From a virus, in IMG/VR virus record IMGVR_UViG_3300020454_000016, positions 1 through 59,495 of that record: 59,495 nt of DNA. The stretch is one strand, 5' to 3'. Below the pieces are notes generated by a model that was not told where the DNA came from, searched no databases, and saw only the letters and a program-made list of their open reading frames with translations. The position numbers and the translations under genes are program-made. This document shows, one piece after another, positions 45,266-53,879 of the stretch (its first letter is position 1; each line of letters starts with the position of its first letter).

Positions 45266-45524
45266 CTACTTCCTCAATCATTTTTTGTAGATAAAATAAT
45301 GCTTTCTGTAAATCTTCTCTTCCATTCTTATATCTATATCTCCACAAATATTTTAATATGTTTCCTTGTAAATAATATTGATACCCCTCACCTGTTGCGG
45401 CTCGTATCGCATCTAAACATTCTATACCATGTTGATTGTAATGAGGTGGATTATTTACCATGTCTTCTAAATTAGGTGTAAATGCATCCTCTGTATACTT
45501 ACCATCAAACTCTTCTATAGCCAT
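45255..45524 (-). CDS. DUF3310 protein (SaV-like)
   Basis: An 89-residue protein. VNNPPHYNQHGIECLDAIRAATG, YLQGNILKYLWRYRYKNGREDLQKALFYLQ (about 23-80) is the complete DUF3310 signature, common in phages beside nucleotide metabolism and replication genes; its biochemical role is unknown. I chose ATG 45524 (TAATG overlap with the upstream stop, GGGG upstream) over an in-frame ATG at 45539. Confidence 0.85.
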   Translation of the reverse strand: MAIEEFDGKYTEDAFTPNLEDMVNNPPHYNQHGIECLDAIRAATGEGYQYYLQGNILKYLWRYRYKNGREDLQKALFYLQKMIEEVDES

Positions 45525-45877
45525 TATACTTGCCCCCAATCAATTGTTATTACATTACCTTTTTTAGAAACTACTTTTGGATTACTCTTTACTTTATGTT
45601 CAAGTGCATCATGTTTATCCATCTCCTCATGGACTTGAGCTTCATGTTCTTCTTTGTTTTTAGCATGAACTTTAGCTAAGAAATTTTTATCTTCAGTCAT
45701 CATTGTAATACATGTTCTAAGTAAACTCATCATTTTAAGAACATTGTCTATGGCTTCTTTGCCATACATGTTATCTTCAGAATAAAATAATTTAATATCT
45801 ACATTGCCATCCCACGTACCATCCTTTTCTGTGCATCTAATAATAAGGGCAAAATCATTTTCGTTTATCACGTACAT
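45524..45877 (-). CDS. Hypothetical protein
   Basis: A 117-residue protein, not recognised: an N-terminal beta part (YVINENDFALIIRCTEKDG), a Met/Leu-rich helix (NVLKMMSLLRTCITMMTED) and a charged helical stretch rich in Glu, His and Lys. An AAGGA site lies upstream; it overlaps the endonuclease I gene by 23 bases. Confidence 0.65.
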   Translation of the reverse strand: MYVINENDFALIIRCTEKDGTWDGNVDIKLFYSEDNMYGKEAIDNVLKMMSLLRTCITMMTEDKNFLAKVHAKNKEEHEAQVHEEMDKHDALEHKVKSNPKVVSKKGNVITIDWGQV

Positions 45878-46262
45878 TATTTTTTTCCTTTAACCATTTA
45901 AGAGGTATAATCCTCGTTGCATATTTAAGATTGTTTTTATCACACCACATACCATAGGTAGTCTTGCTTCCTTTATATAGTTTATTTCTTTCGTTTGTAA
46001 AGACAAATCGAATATCTAATTCTGGATGTTGCTTTTGTACCTCAATATGTTTTCTACGATCCTCACTAGTAAACAGTCCTTTTGTTTCAATAATAATACC
46101 ATTATCTAAAACAAAGTCAGGAGTGTATACTCTAAAACGTACATCTGTCCATTTGATCTTGAACTCTTCATAGCGAACACAAGACTCATGCTCTTGTATA
46201 AACTCTGCTACTTTTTCTTCTAGACCACTACGATACTTACGTTTATTGTGTCTTCTTCTCAT
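45855..46262 (-). CDS. T7-type endonuclease I (Holliday-junction resolvase)
   Basis: A 135-residue enzyme that cuts branched DNA and, in T7, degrades host DNA. SGLEE (12-16), YTPDF (46-50) and ETKG (59-62) provide the PD-(D/E)XK active site, equivalent to E20, D55, E65 and K67 of T7 gp3. DRRKH, HPELDIRFVF and SKTTYGMWCDKN complete the family pattern. Length is close to the usual 130-150 residues. It is coupled to the exonuclease gene upstream by ATGA. Confidence 0.9.
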   Translation of the reverse strand: MRRRHNKRKYRSGLEEKVAEFIQEHESCVRYEEFKIKWTDVRFRVYTPDFVLDNGIIIETKGLFTSEDRRKHIEVQKQHPELDIRFVFTNERNKLYKGSKTTYGMWCDKNNLKYATRIIPLKWLKEKNNVRDKRK

Positions 46263-47107
46263 GCTAATGCTACGTATTCTTTCATGGGGGGTTCTTTAGC
46301 TCCTTGATATGTTTTAGATGGTAACTCCTCTAGTGTTTCCCAACAATCATATTTGTATTTGCAGAAGTGACACTCTTCAGGTAATAACATATTTCCTGTT
46401 TCTTTATTTCTATATGTTTCAACTGTAGGTTCATAACAGCGTTCAAATGGTTCATCATTGTTTATATAAGACACAGTAGACTTTACGTCCTTCATAACAT
46501 CTTCTACATCCATCTGTTCAGCAGATATATATTTAAATTCGCCATTGCTTTTATTAACAACCCACCATCCACCAACATCAACATTAGCTCCCTTTGCATA
46601 GATAGCTAATTGTGGTATGTAACCAAATGCATCTTTCTCAGATAGGCTACCATAACTGTCAAACTTATTTTTATATGACCAAGCAGATGCTGACTTAACA
46701 TCATCAACTTTTCCATTAAGTATAAGATCGTACTCACCTGTTATGTTCTCACCTTCTATGTCTATGTCAATCTTGCCATTGTCTTTGAACTCGACTTTCA
46801 TGGCTCTAAGAATGCCTTTGAATACAGACTCAACAACATCACCTAAAAACATATTGATGACGAAGTTAGAGGGCAGATCAGATCCTTCGCTAGGCTTGTT
46901 CTTATCAAACCATAGTTGGCACTTAGGTCTGCCCAAGTTAGATGGTCTTAGTCTAAACTCTTGTCGTGTTTCCCCTGCAAACTGTCGGTGCAAGGCATCT
47001 CGTATATCATTAACAATAGTTTCGATAGTGTCGGAGTCCATCTTAGTTTTGTTATTAACAATATCTTTAAGATAGGCTTGAGCCAACAGTTCAACAGGAT
47101 GGTTCAT
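46259..47107 (-). CDS. Cas4/RecB-like exonuclease with probable iron-sulphur cluster
   Basis: A 282-residue PD-(D/E)XK nuclease. D127 (EYDLIL), D136 and K138 (VDDVKSA), and Q166/Y170 (QLAIY, the RecB motif) form the active site. Four cysteines, C63 near the start and C246-x2-C249-x5-C255 near the end, have exactly the Cas4/AddB arrangement that binds a 4Fe-4S cluster. It likely trims DNA ends for recombination or replication, taking the role T7 gives to gp6 exonuclease. No cas1 or repeat array is nearby, so no CRISPR role is implied. Confidence 0.8.
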   Translation of the reverse strand: MNHPVELLAQAYLKDIVNNKTKMDSDTIETIVNDIRDALHRQFAGETRQEFRLRPSNLGRPKCQLWFDKNKPSEGSDLPSNFVINMFLGDVVESVFKGILRAMKVEFKDNGKIDIDIEGENITGEYDLILNGKVDDVKSASAWSYKNKFDSYGSLSEKDAFGYIPQLAIYAKGANVDVGGWWVVNKSNGEFKYISAEQMDVEDVMKDVKSTVSYINNDEPFERCYEPTVETYRNKETGNMLLPEECHFCKYKYDCWETLEELPSKTYQGAKEPPMKEYVALA

Positions 47108-48024
47108 TAGGCTACCTCAATTTCAGGTAAATCATTGCCCACAATCTGATCAATAATCTCTGCTTCTTCTTCTGACATATGATTACCTCTCTTCTCATCA
47201 AAGCTAGTAGTAACATAATTATTGTAATTAGTTATCCAATCTAAAAATGATTGTAGCATTTCAGCATCTTCCTTGTTAACATCAATTGATTCCCCACGTA
47301 GTTTAGCAATAACTGTATAATATTTACCACCTGTTTGTAGTTCCTGTACTTCAGTACTAAAATCAATTAAATGTTGTATAGGTAAATGCTTACGTTTAGC
47401 TAATGATGAAAAAGGTTCACCTGATGTTTTAAAGCTAGTCCGATTGTCTACTTCAAATATAACAGGAATATTGGTATCAAAGTTACTGATCTTCTTACCA
47501 CTTTCATCAACAGGATTAGTAAGTGTAGCTAAACCAAATATAACACGCACACGTTTGATTGTACGTATAAGCTTTTGCATATCCTCACTAAGTGCTTTGA
47601 AGTCTTTGATGTATCCTGCGGGTTTACCACAATTGTAACCACCATGCGTATCTTTGAGGTCTTGATTCAAAGAGTCAGCCATGATTGTTTTCACAAAGTA
47701 GCCCGGATTATCTACATCAGTACCCTGTACATATTTCTTGTACATGTACCTCTGCATGAATGGTCGCATCGTTAATTTGCTACCATAAACAATCTTATCG
47801 TCAGGCATTTGTATAGAGTACGAACCACCTTTGACAACAACAGTTTCTGTTTCCTCGCCATCAATAGTTTTCATACCCATAATTGGTGCATGAATAATCT
47901 TTACTCTAGCTAGTGTAGATGTTTTACTTTCAGATGAATCATCATCATCAGCTACACCCATTATCTTTGCCATTTCGACATTGTATTTGTTCATATTATC
48001 TTGTGTTACTATGTTAGTAGTCAT
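47107..48024 (-). CDS. Putative single-stranded DNA-binding protein
   Basis: A 305-residue soluble protein with acidic stretches near both ends; the C-terminus (MSEEEAEIIDQIVGNDLPEIEV) is acidic like those of SSB proteins that recruit partners. A middle region with FGLATLTNPVDESGKKI and PVIFEVDNRTSFK could form OB-like strands. It stands between polymerase and exonuclease, the place of the SSB in many phages. I do not recognise a family, so the call rests on context and composition. Confidence 0.5.
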   Translation of the reverse strand: MTTNIVTQDNMNKYNVEMAKIMGVADDDDSSESKTSTLARVKIIHAPIMGMKTIDGEETETVVVKGGSYSIQMPDDKIVYGSKLTMRPFMQRYMYKKYVQGTDVDNPGYFVKTIMADSLNQDLKDTHGGYNCGKPAGYIKDFKALSEDMQKLIRTIKRVRVIFGLATLTNPVDESGKKISNFDTNIPVIFEVDNRTSFKTSGEPFSSLAKRKHLPIQHLIDFSTEVQELQTGGKYYTVIAKLRGESIDVNKEDAEMLQSFLDWITNYNNYVTTSFDEKRGNHMSEEEAEIIDQIVGNDLPEIEVA

Positions 48025-48066
48025 TATATCCTCACTTTCGACTTTTATAGAATCTATAGTTATACA

Positions 48067-50109
48067 CTAAATTTCTTTCGTGTCAAGCCAATTCTTTCCT
48101 ATTTTTGATTCTAATAATAATGGTACATTAAAATCAATATTATAGTATTGGTGGATGATGTCGTGCAGATTTTGATTTAGGTGTGCTACTGCCGCTATCA
48201 CTTCATCCACCTCGTTAGGATGTACATCAACAACGATTGAATCGTGTACTGTGTTTACTAAACAACTCTGTAGATTTCCTAACAATTTCTCAAATTCCAA
48301 TAAGACTATCGGAACAATACAACCTGTTGCAAAACCTTGAACAGGATAATTCTTAATCATAGTAAAAAAACTTACGCTACCATTTCTTCTCCTTTCAACT
48401 AATGGAAACTCATATTGTCTACCTGATGGTATTGTAACTCGCTTTGTTGCAACTACTTCATCAGCTAACTTTTTATGCCATTGAGCAATTCCTTTATACT
48501 TTTCATTAAAGTGCGTATAGTACTCTGCTTCTGCTTTCGTTCTGCCATACCCACTTGCCCCGTAAAGCGGAGCAAACGTATGCATCTTAGCTACTTGACG
48601 ACTCGTAGGTTGTCCCGCATCAGATATAATCTTAGCAGTATAACTATGCACATCGAAACCTGTTCTAACCTCTTCCATAGCCACCTTGTCCTGTGACAAA
48701 TATGCCGCCACTCTAAACTCCAATTGAGCAAAATCAGCTTCTAGTATCTGTCCATTTTCAAAACGTGACACAAATACTTTCTTAACAGGAAATGTACCAC
48801 CTCGCGGCATGTTTTGCATGTTAGGACTTCTACCACTAAATCTTCCTGTAGATGTAATGTGTTGCGTTAATCCCACATGTAAGAAACCATCTTCTTTTGT
48901 AAATGTCTTGATGCCTTGCACAAAAGACGACAAGTACGAATCTAGAGCAGACAGACGTTTTACATTAGCTATGAACTTAGCTTGTGGAATTAAGTTATTC
49001 GCTGTTGCTTGATTCTGTAGTATATCAAGATCACCTTTTGCAGTAGAGAAACCATTAGCACTTATCCATGATTTACTTGTAGGTTTGAATCGTAAGCCTG
49101 CGATAGATTGAGATGGTATCAATAGAAAGCCTTCACCTAGACACTTCTTACATATATTTGGTTTTTTGAATAATGTACCATCTTTTTTAATCTTATGTAT
49201 CTTCTTATTACCATTGCATTCATCACATTTAATCGCTTTAGTTTTGTACATAGGCACAGTATTCTGTTCGACACACCGATTAAAATCTCTTTTATCCCTA
49301 ACTTGTTGAAACAATTCTTCGCCCCATATCTTTTTATCAATAACTTTTCGACTGTATATTACTTGCGATAATTGTTCTGGACTATTAAGATTAATCGGTG
49401 TATCTCCCATTAATATGTTCATTTGATCTGATAATTCAAGTACTATGTCTGTTTTTTCTTGTTCAAACTCATTTCGTACCTTTTCTAATTCCATCTCATC
49501 AACCTTCATGCCTTTCATGTACATGCGAGTTAACGTCTTACACACCTTGTTTTTTATGTCCAACACTTTGTGCAAAGATTGATTTTCTTGATCTTGATAT
49601 CTTTTAAACAATGCCCAATAAAGACAGCGAGTAACTCTTATATCATCTTTCAAATAGCTACTTAATTCAGCATGGGGTATATCTCTAGTCGTGAAACCTT
49701 TCTTGAAATACTCTTTTAATATATCTGACTTAGTATGTGGCAATTCATATCGTTCTGCACATTTCTCAAGCGACAAGCCTTTCTTAACTCCTCTACATAA
49801 GACATACTCAGCTAACATTGTATCATAAATGTCGCAATCAAATTTAAACCCACATCCCCACAACCATTGCAAATCATGTTGGGCATTGTGCATAATCAAT
49901 AATGACGCATCCTCAAGTAAACGCTGTAATTTGTCAGCACTATCTGGTTGTATCTCAGCATGATCAAAAGTAAATACAGTTGGTTCACCACTACCATTTG
50001 CATCACCAATACCCACCATTGTTAAAGTATTTGTTGGCTCGTATGGATCAAGGTGTAGCTTGCCATCTCTTGTGATTACTGTGTTTTCTACATCAACTAC
50101 TAATTTCAT
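48067..50109 (-). CDS. Family A DNA polymerase with DnaJ-type zinc finger
   Basis: A 680-residue replicative polymerase. The 3'-5' exonuclease has D6/E8 (VDVENT), D79 (HNAQHD) and Y152/D156. Polymerase motif A is EADFAQLEFR (D459), motif B is R504-x3-K508-x3-F512-x3-YG, and motif C is VHDS (about 628). Between them, C295-x2-C298-x-G and C320-x2-C323-x-G-x-G form a DnaJ-type zinc finger, the rare trait reported for phage HMO-2011. F512 matches F762 of E. coli Pol I rather than the Tyr of T7. The finger could bind a processivity factor or DNA. Confidence 0.95.
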   Translation of the reverse strand: MKLVVDVENTVITRDGKLHLDPYEPTNTLTMVGIGDANGSGEPTVFTFDHAEIQPDSADKLQRLLEDASLLIMHNAQHDLQWLWGCGFKFDCDIYDTMLAEYVLCRGVKKGLSLEKCAERYELPHTKSDILKEYFKKGFTTRDIPHAELSSYLKDDIRVTRCLYWALFKRYQDQENQSLHKVLDIKNKVCKTLTRMYMKGMKVDEMELEKVRNEFEQEKTDIVLELSDQMNILMGDTPINLNSPEQLSQVIYSRKVIDKKIWGEELFQQVRDKRDFNRCVEQNTVPMYKTKAIKCDECNGNKKIHKIKKDGTLFKKPNICKKCLGEGFLLIPSQSIAGLRFKPTSKSWISANGFSTAKGDLDILQNQATANNLIPQAKFIANVKRLSALDSYLSSFVQGIKTFTKEDGFLHVGLTQHITSTGRFSGRSPNMQNMPRGGTFPVKKVFVSRFENGQILEADFAQLEFRVAAYLSQDKVAMEEVRTGFDVHSYTAKIISDAGQPTSRQVAKMHTFAPLYGASGYGRTKAEAEYYTHFNEKYKGIAQWHKKLADEVVATKRVTIPSGRQYEFPLVERRRNGSVSFFTMIKNYPVQGFATGCIVPIVLLEFEKLLGNLQSCLVNTVHDSIVVDVHPNEVDEVIAAVAHLNQNLHDIIHQYYNIDFNVPLLLESKIGKNWLDTKEI

Positions 50110-50116
50110 TTTGTCC

Positions 50117-51337
50117 TCAAGGTATATAAAATGATTTCTCTTTATCTAAACGACAAGTAACTGTACCATGCCATCCATTCAACTTATTCTTAGACACAAC
50201 AATATGTCTTATATCTGTTTCTTCCTCGCCTTCAAGCATGGGGTCTTTAGATAAGAGCAACATCAAATCTGTTTCTGCCGCCTTTCCTGTCTTAGACCCT
50301 TCAAGCATAGATTGATTAGGTGTGACTCTGCCCTCTGCTTCAGCAGACAATTGACTCATCCATATAATTGCACAACCATGCAACTTAGCTATGTTCCTAG
50401 CATGAATTGCCGCATCTTTCAAGTACACATCAGACTTATCACTTGTACGCATAGCAAACTTGTCACCCATATCTAACACAACAATGTCAGGCTTAGTTGC
50501 TTTGATTGTCAACTCAACGTAGTCCATGTACAAACCTGTACAATCTTTGATGGTCAGCCTATCTGTTACTTTCTTATATAACATCCCTGCTTTAGCCGGA
50601 TTGTTCTTGATTGCTTTCATGTCCATTCCTGTTGTTGCAGTTAAGTATCGTGAACCGACACGATGATATGCTTCTTCATTAGTTAATATAATGCATCTTG
50701 CTCCTTGTTCAACAAAGCCACCAGGACCTGCTATTATTGATGCCTGAAACGATGTTTTACCTGTGTTAGGTCTTGCACCAATCATAACCAAATGCCCATC
50801 GCTGATGCCCTCTATTCTTTGTTTGAGAGTAGGTAGATTGAACTTCCACTTAGCTTCAAGATCATTAAGACGCAAAAGTGTTTCAATGCTTATGTCTTCC
50901 CAATCAATTTCAATATTAGGTAAAAAGTCATCATTGTGTTTATGTATTATCTTACGTAAAGGTTCTAACGAATTGGTCTTACCATTAACATAATCAAATC
51001 CTATGTTTGCAATCTCCTCGCCTAACATCTGCCTAAATAAACTAGATAGCACATCACTAGCTATTTCTTTGTCCATAGCTTTCTGCTTACTTAACTTAAA
51101 AAACAGATTAGTATACACTTCTCTGTTGGCAGTTGTCATTGTTGGATTGTTAGCCATAAATAAAGCTTGTAACTCATCTACAGTTAAATCCTTTTCGTAC
51201 TTCTTCATTGAATAGTCCAAGACTTGTTTAATCTTGACTACATCTTTAGAAAATATTTTATCAGGTGACTTAGCACCTTTGTGTTCATCATAGAACTTTT
51301 TATCCATGAGTGATCTTATTAAAGCCAACTCTGTCAT
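50117..51337 (-). CDS. DnaB-like replicative helicase
   Basis: A 406-residue RecA-fold hexameric helicase. Walker A is GARPNTGKT (187-195); the following LTNEEA and VLDMGDKF (Walker B region) and IIWMSQLSAEAEGR (H3, with the sensor Gln) are typical. The N-terminal 140 residues are helical and may contact the primase. It is coupled to the primase gene by ATGA, so helicase and primase are separate polypeptides here, unlike the T7 gp4 fusion. Confidence 0.9.
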   Translation of the reverse strand: MTELALIRSLMDKKFYDEHKGAKSPDKIFSKDVVKIKQVLDYSMKKYEKDLTVDELQALFMANNPTMTTANREVYTNLFFKLSKQKAMDKEIASDVLSSLFRQMLGEEIANIGFDYVNGKTNSLEPLRKIIHKHNDDFLPNIEIDWEDISIETLLRLNDLEAKWKFNLPTLKQRIEGISDGHLVMIGARPNTGKTSFQASIIAGPGGFVEQGARCIILTNEEAYHRVGSRYLTATTGMDMKAIKNNPAKAGMLYKKVTDRLTIKDCTGLYMDYVELTIKATKPDIVVLDMGDKFAMRTSDKSDVYLKDAAIHARNIAKLHGCAIIWMSQLSAEAEGRVTPNQSMLEGSKTGKAAETDLMLLLSKDPMLEGEEETDIRHIVVSKNKLNGWHGTVTCRLDKEKSFYIP

Positions 51338-52131
51338 GCTAACACCTCTTTCAATCCTTCTATGTCCTCTACTCTCTTATATTTTATGTCATCTGTCAAG
51401 GGGTAGGCAGTTACTTCAGAAACATAATTCTTTAATTCCTTTGTGTAAGCAACTGTCTTACTCCTTGCGTCAGGGTCTAGGGCAACTACACAATGCTCAT
51501 ACTTAGATAGGAAATCAATGTGTCGATGATTGAGATTAGTACCCAATATGGCAACACCATCAACATCAGGAAAACAATCATAGACTACTAGAGATGACAC
51601 AACGTCCTCAACTATGATTGCTTTCTTTCTTCCTTTCCACGTATGTTGCACATAGTAGTCTGCCCTACCACTATAACGTAGCCATTTCGGATGCCCCCCA
51701 ACCAAGCTACGTCCTATAGCATCTATTAATGTACCATTCTCATTTCTAAGAGGAAAAACAAGACGATCATCTTTTACATCGTACATAATATATGATGCTG
51801 ATAAGTTTTTATGCAACCCCCACCTAGACATGAAAGCCTTGATGATAGGTTTGCTTATGTCATGTGTTACGTGTGGTGGCATTTGAAACTCCTCAACATT
51901 GCCACGTGGCAAACTTGGACTTTTATTCATAAGATTGTATATGTCTTCACGATTTAATCCCACAGAAACTTTTCCTTTTGACCCACACGATACTCTATAG
52001 CAGTTGAATACAATAATGCCATCCACCTTAGATGCAGTAAATGTATTCTTGCCTTTACACAAAGGGCAATCTCCTCTGTAGCTATCGCCCTCACTAATAT
52101 GTAAATCATTTATATATGTATTTATAAACAT
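51334..52131 (-). CDS. DNA primase (zinc finger plus TOPRIM)
   Basis: A 265-residue primase. C22-x2-C25 and C44-x4-C49 form the zinc-binding template-recognition domain; TOPRIM follows with IIVEDVVSSLVVYD (catalytic Glu) and VVALDPDARS (DxD-like). The linker, residues 71-81, is encoded by copy 4 of the palindromic repeat. Directly after it a GAGGAG lies seven bases before ATG 51882 (Met84), so a 182-residue form without the zinc finger may be made, as with T7 gene 4B. The full-length start overlaps nothing upstream. Confidence 0.9.
   Translation of the reverse strand: MFINTYINDLHISEGDSYRGDCPLCKGKNTFTASKVDGIIVFNCYRVSCGSKGKVSVGLNREDIYNLMNKSPSLPRGNVEEFQMPPHVTHDISKPIIKAFMSRWGLHKNLSASYIMYDVKDDRLVFPLRNENGTLIDAIGRSLVGGHPKWLRYSGRADYYVQHTWKGRKKAIIVEDVVSSLVVYDCFPDVDGVAILGTNLNHRHIDFLSKYEHCVVALDPDARSKTVAYTKELKNYVSEVTAYPLTDDIKYKRVEDIEGLKEVLA
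51894..51918. repeat. Palindromic repeat, copy 4, inside the primase gene (core 51899-51912)
   Basis: The core TTGCCACGTGGCAA and both conserved flanks are intact, although the sequence is translated here (residues SLPRGNV of the linker between zinc finger and TOPRIM). Eleven bases beyond its edge lies the in-frame ATG 51882, with GAGGAG between, which reproduces the repeat - ribosome site - ATG order of copies 1, 5 and 6. Confidence 0.9.
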
Positions 52132-52177
52132 CTAGATGCTCCACTTATAATGTATGTGAACTGCAAACTTCATTTTG

Positions 52178-53305
52178 TCAAGACCCACCACTAAAAATAT
52201 TTAAAGATTGTGTCTTTGATAACGCACTTTTTGCTGATTTTAGTGTGTGTTTTACGTAAGGTGTCACCGATTGTATATTTTGATGCCCACTTACTGCCAT
52301 GATCTGTGTTATATCTACACCATTCTCCACCATCTCTGTGATTTTAGTTCTTCTCATGTCCATGATTTTTAAATCAGGAGATAGACCACACTTTTCTTTA
52401 ATCTCATTTGCTTTTGTGGAGATTTGTGTCTTGTCATATGGTCTGTATTTAGTTTTGTATGGCGATACATTAGGTGCAACATACTCTTGCCACCCCCAAT
52501 TCTCATGTTGTTTCTTTAACATACGCACCAAATCATCAGAAATAGGTAGAAACACCTCTGATCTACGTTTAGATTGTTCAAGTGTTAGAACTTGGTCATC
52601 AAAATTTATACATGACCACTTCAACTCACGCATATCACCCACTCGTTGCCCCCACTCGTAAGCCATGTGTGTAATCAAACCAATATTTGACCAATTCCAC
52701 TTGCTATAAGCAGTTTCTAGGAACAATCTTACTTCTTTTTGTGTCCAAACAACCTTCCTAGCCAACTCTTTTTGTTTTTCTATGCCTAAACTAGGATTAG
52801 CCACGATGATATCGTACTCAAGTGCGACATTTAGTACCTTACGCAATACAGAATGCGTGATGTTAGCAGTTCTTGACCCTCTCTCTAGCCACTTCTCGTA
52901 TGCTGACTTGATATCTGACCGACATAGCTTGCCCAACTTAATATTTTGTAGTGTTCTACCCCCTTTTATCTTAGTCATCAAGCCTTTGTGCATAAGATTG
53001 CGATAATCTCTCTTAGTTTGCTCACGTAACTTGTTGAAACTGTGTGTAGTTTGGTAAAATCTAAATAAAGCATAAAGTGTGCTTTTGTCAGTTGGTATTT
53101 TCTGTGCAATAACAAACTTTTGCCACTCATTTAGCTTTTTATTCTGTTCTTCTATCTTATTATACGATGCATAGCGATTTGCTTCGCATCTCATAGGATG
53201 TACGATGCCCACCACTACTGCCCTCATAGGTGGATTGTACTCCCACCACGTAGTTCCATCAGAATCACGAACTACTCGTACATGTTTTGGTATTTTTTTA
53301 TTCAT
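52178..53305 (-). CDS. int: Tyrosine integrase/recombinase
   Basis: A 375-residue site-specific recombinase. The N-terminal SAM-like core-binding domain spans about 60-165; the catalytic domain has R221 (EWGQRVGDMR), a likely K246, R318 (MDMRRTKI), H341 (SGHQ) and the nucleophile Y350 (VTPYV). The first His of the HxxR box is replaced by Met315, a change tolerated in some family members. It implies that the phage, or an ancestor, could integrate; no repressor or excisionase was recognised. AGGAG lies upstream, behind palindrome copy 5. Confidence 0.9.
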   Translation of the reverse strand: MNKKIPKHVRVVRDSDGTTWWEYNPPMRAVVVGIVHPMRCEANRYASYNKIEEQNKKLNEWQKFVIAQKIPTDKSTLYALFRFYQTTHSFNKLREQTKRDYRNLMHKGLMTKIKGGRTLQNIKLGKLCRSDIKSAYEKWLERGSRTANITHSVLRKVLNVALEYDIIVANPSLGIEKQKELARKVVWTQKEVRLFLETAYSKWNWSNIGLITHMAYEWGQRVGDMRELKWSCINFDDQVLTLEQSKRRSEVFLPISDDLVRMLKKQHENWGWQEYVAPNVSPYKTKYRPYDKTQISTKANEIKEKCGLSPDLKIMDMRRTKITEMVENGVDITQIMAVSGHQNIQSVTPYVKHTLKSAKSALSKTQSLNIFSGGS

Positions 53306-53321
53306 ATGATATCTCCTAATT

Positions 53322-53346
53322 CAACATTGCCACGTGGCAAACTTGG
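53322..53346. repeat. Palindromic repeat, copy 5 (core 53327-53340)
   Basis: Identical core and flanks. It sits between the stop of the small gene at 53350 and the start of the integrase gene, 16 bases upstream of its ATG and directly before the AGGAG site. Orientation relative to the downstream gene is opposite to that of copies 1 and 6. Confidence 0.9.
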
Positions 53347-53349
53347 TAT

Positions 53350-53517
53350 TTAAAATGGTGGCTCTTCACCCCTGTGGGATGGTAGCCAAACGTCATATTC
53401 AATGCGTGGTGTTTCTTCTCTAGTAAGAATAATTGTTTCACGCACACCAATCTCATCTAAGAATGACTTTATATTGTATGGTAAATCATCATTGCCATCT
53501 TTCACAAGTAACGACAT
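53350..53517 (-). CDS. Hypothetical small protein
   Basis: A 55-residue protein (MSLLVKDGND...). ATG 53517 is preceded by GGGGAG; an upstream in-frame ATG at 53553 lacks a site. It overlaps the upstream gene by 29 bases. It ends with a proline/glutamate tail (RGEEPPF). Not recognised; one of a chain of tiny coupled early genes. Confidence 0.6.
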   Translation of the reverse strand: MSLLVKDGNDDLPYNIKSFLDEIGVRETIILTREETPRIEYDVWLPSHRGEEPPF

Positions 53518-53737
53518 CTCTATCTCCCCATTTATCATACATATTTCTAACATCTTCTAATGCATATGTCAATATTTCTTCAGCACAAAATGAATCAATT
53601 GCATAATTAGAAATAAACAAAAGAACCATTCTAACTACATCTTCATGTGTAGCATGTACAGGTATAATATCGCTTATTTCTTCCATCATTTTAACGAGAA
53701 CACGAGGATCTCTCACATTCCTATATCTCTGTGTCAT
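53489..53737 (-). CDS. Hypothetical small helical protein
   Basis: An 82-residue protein, helical with a Met/Val/Leu-rich centre (EDVVRMVLLFISNYAID) that is too charged around to be a clear membrane helix. ATG 53737 has AGGAG eight bases upstream and is preferred over the ATG two codons earlier. It overlaps both neighbours. Not recognised. Confidence 0.6.
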   Translation of the reverse strand: MTQRYRNVRDPRVLVKMMEEISDIIPVHATHEDVVRMVLLFISNYAIDSFCAEEILTYALEDVRNMYDKWGDRDVVTCERWQ

Positions 53738-53879
53738 AATCATAACTCCTCACATTAATGTTTACACGTTTGTGTGGTTTCTTCTTCCCTTTTTTAGGTG
53801 GCACAATTTGTGGTGGCTTACGATCAGTTAACATAGCCTTTGCGATAGGATTGACACGCACTATTTTTAATTTTTTCAT
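53721..53879 (-). CDS. Hypothetical small basic protein
   Basis: A 52-residue lysine/proline-rich protein (MKKLKIVRVNPIAK ... PPKKGKKKPHKRV). GGAGAG lies six bases before ATG 53879, which is why the longer in-frame version starting at 53963 is not used. Its basic PPKKGKKKPHKR stretch may bind nucleic acid. It overlaps its neighbours on both sides. Confidence 0.6.
   Translation of the reverse strand: MKKLKIVRVNPIAKAMLTDRKPPQIVPPKKGKKKPHKRVNINVRSYDYDTEI

Noticed and set aside
52132-52177. CCACCA near the end of the integrase gene as a tRNA end or attachment site
   Set aside because: Only a short match without an acceptor stem or T-arm next to it.
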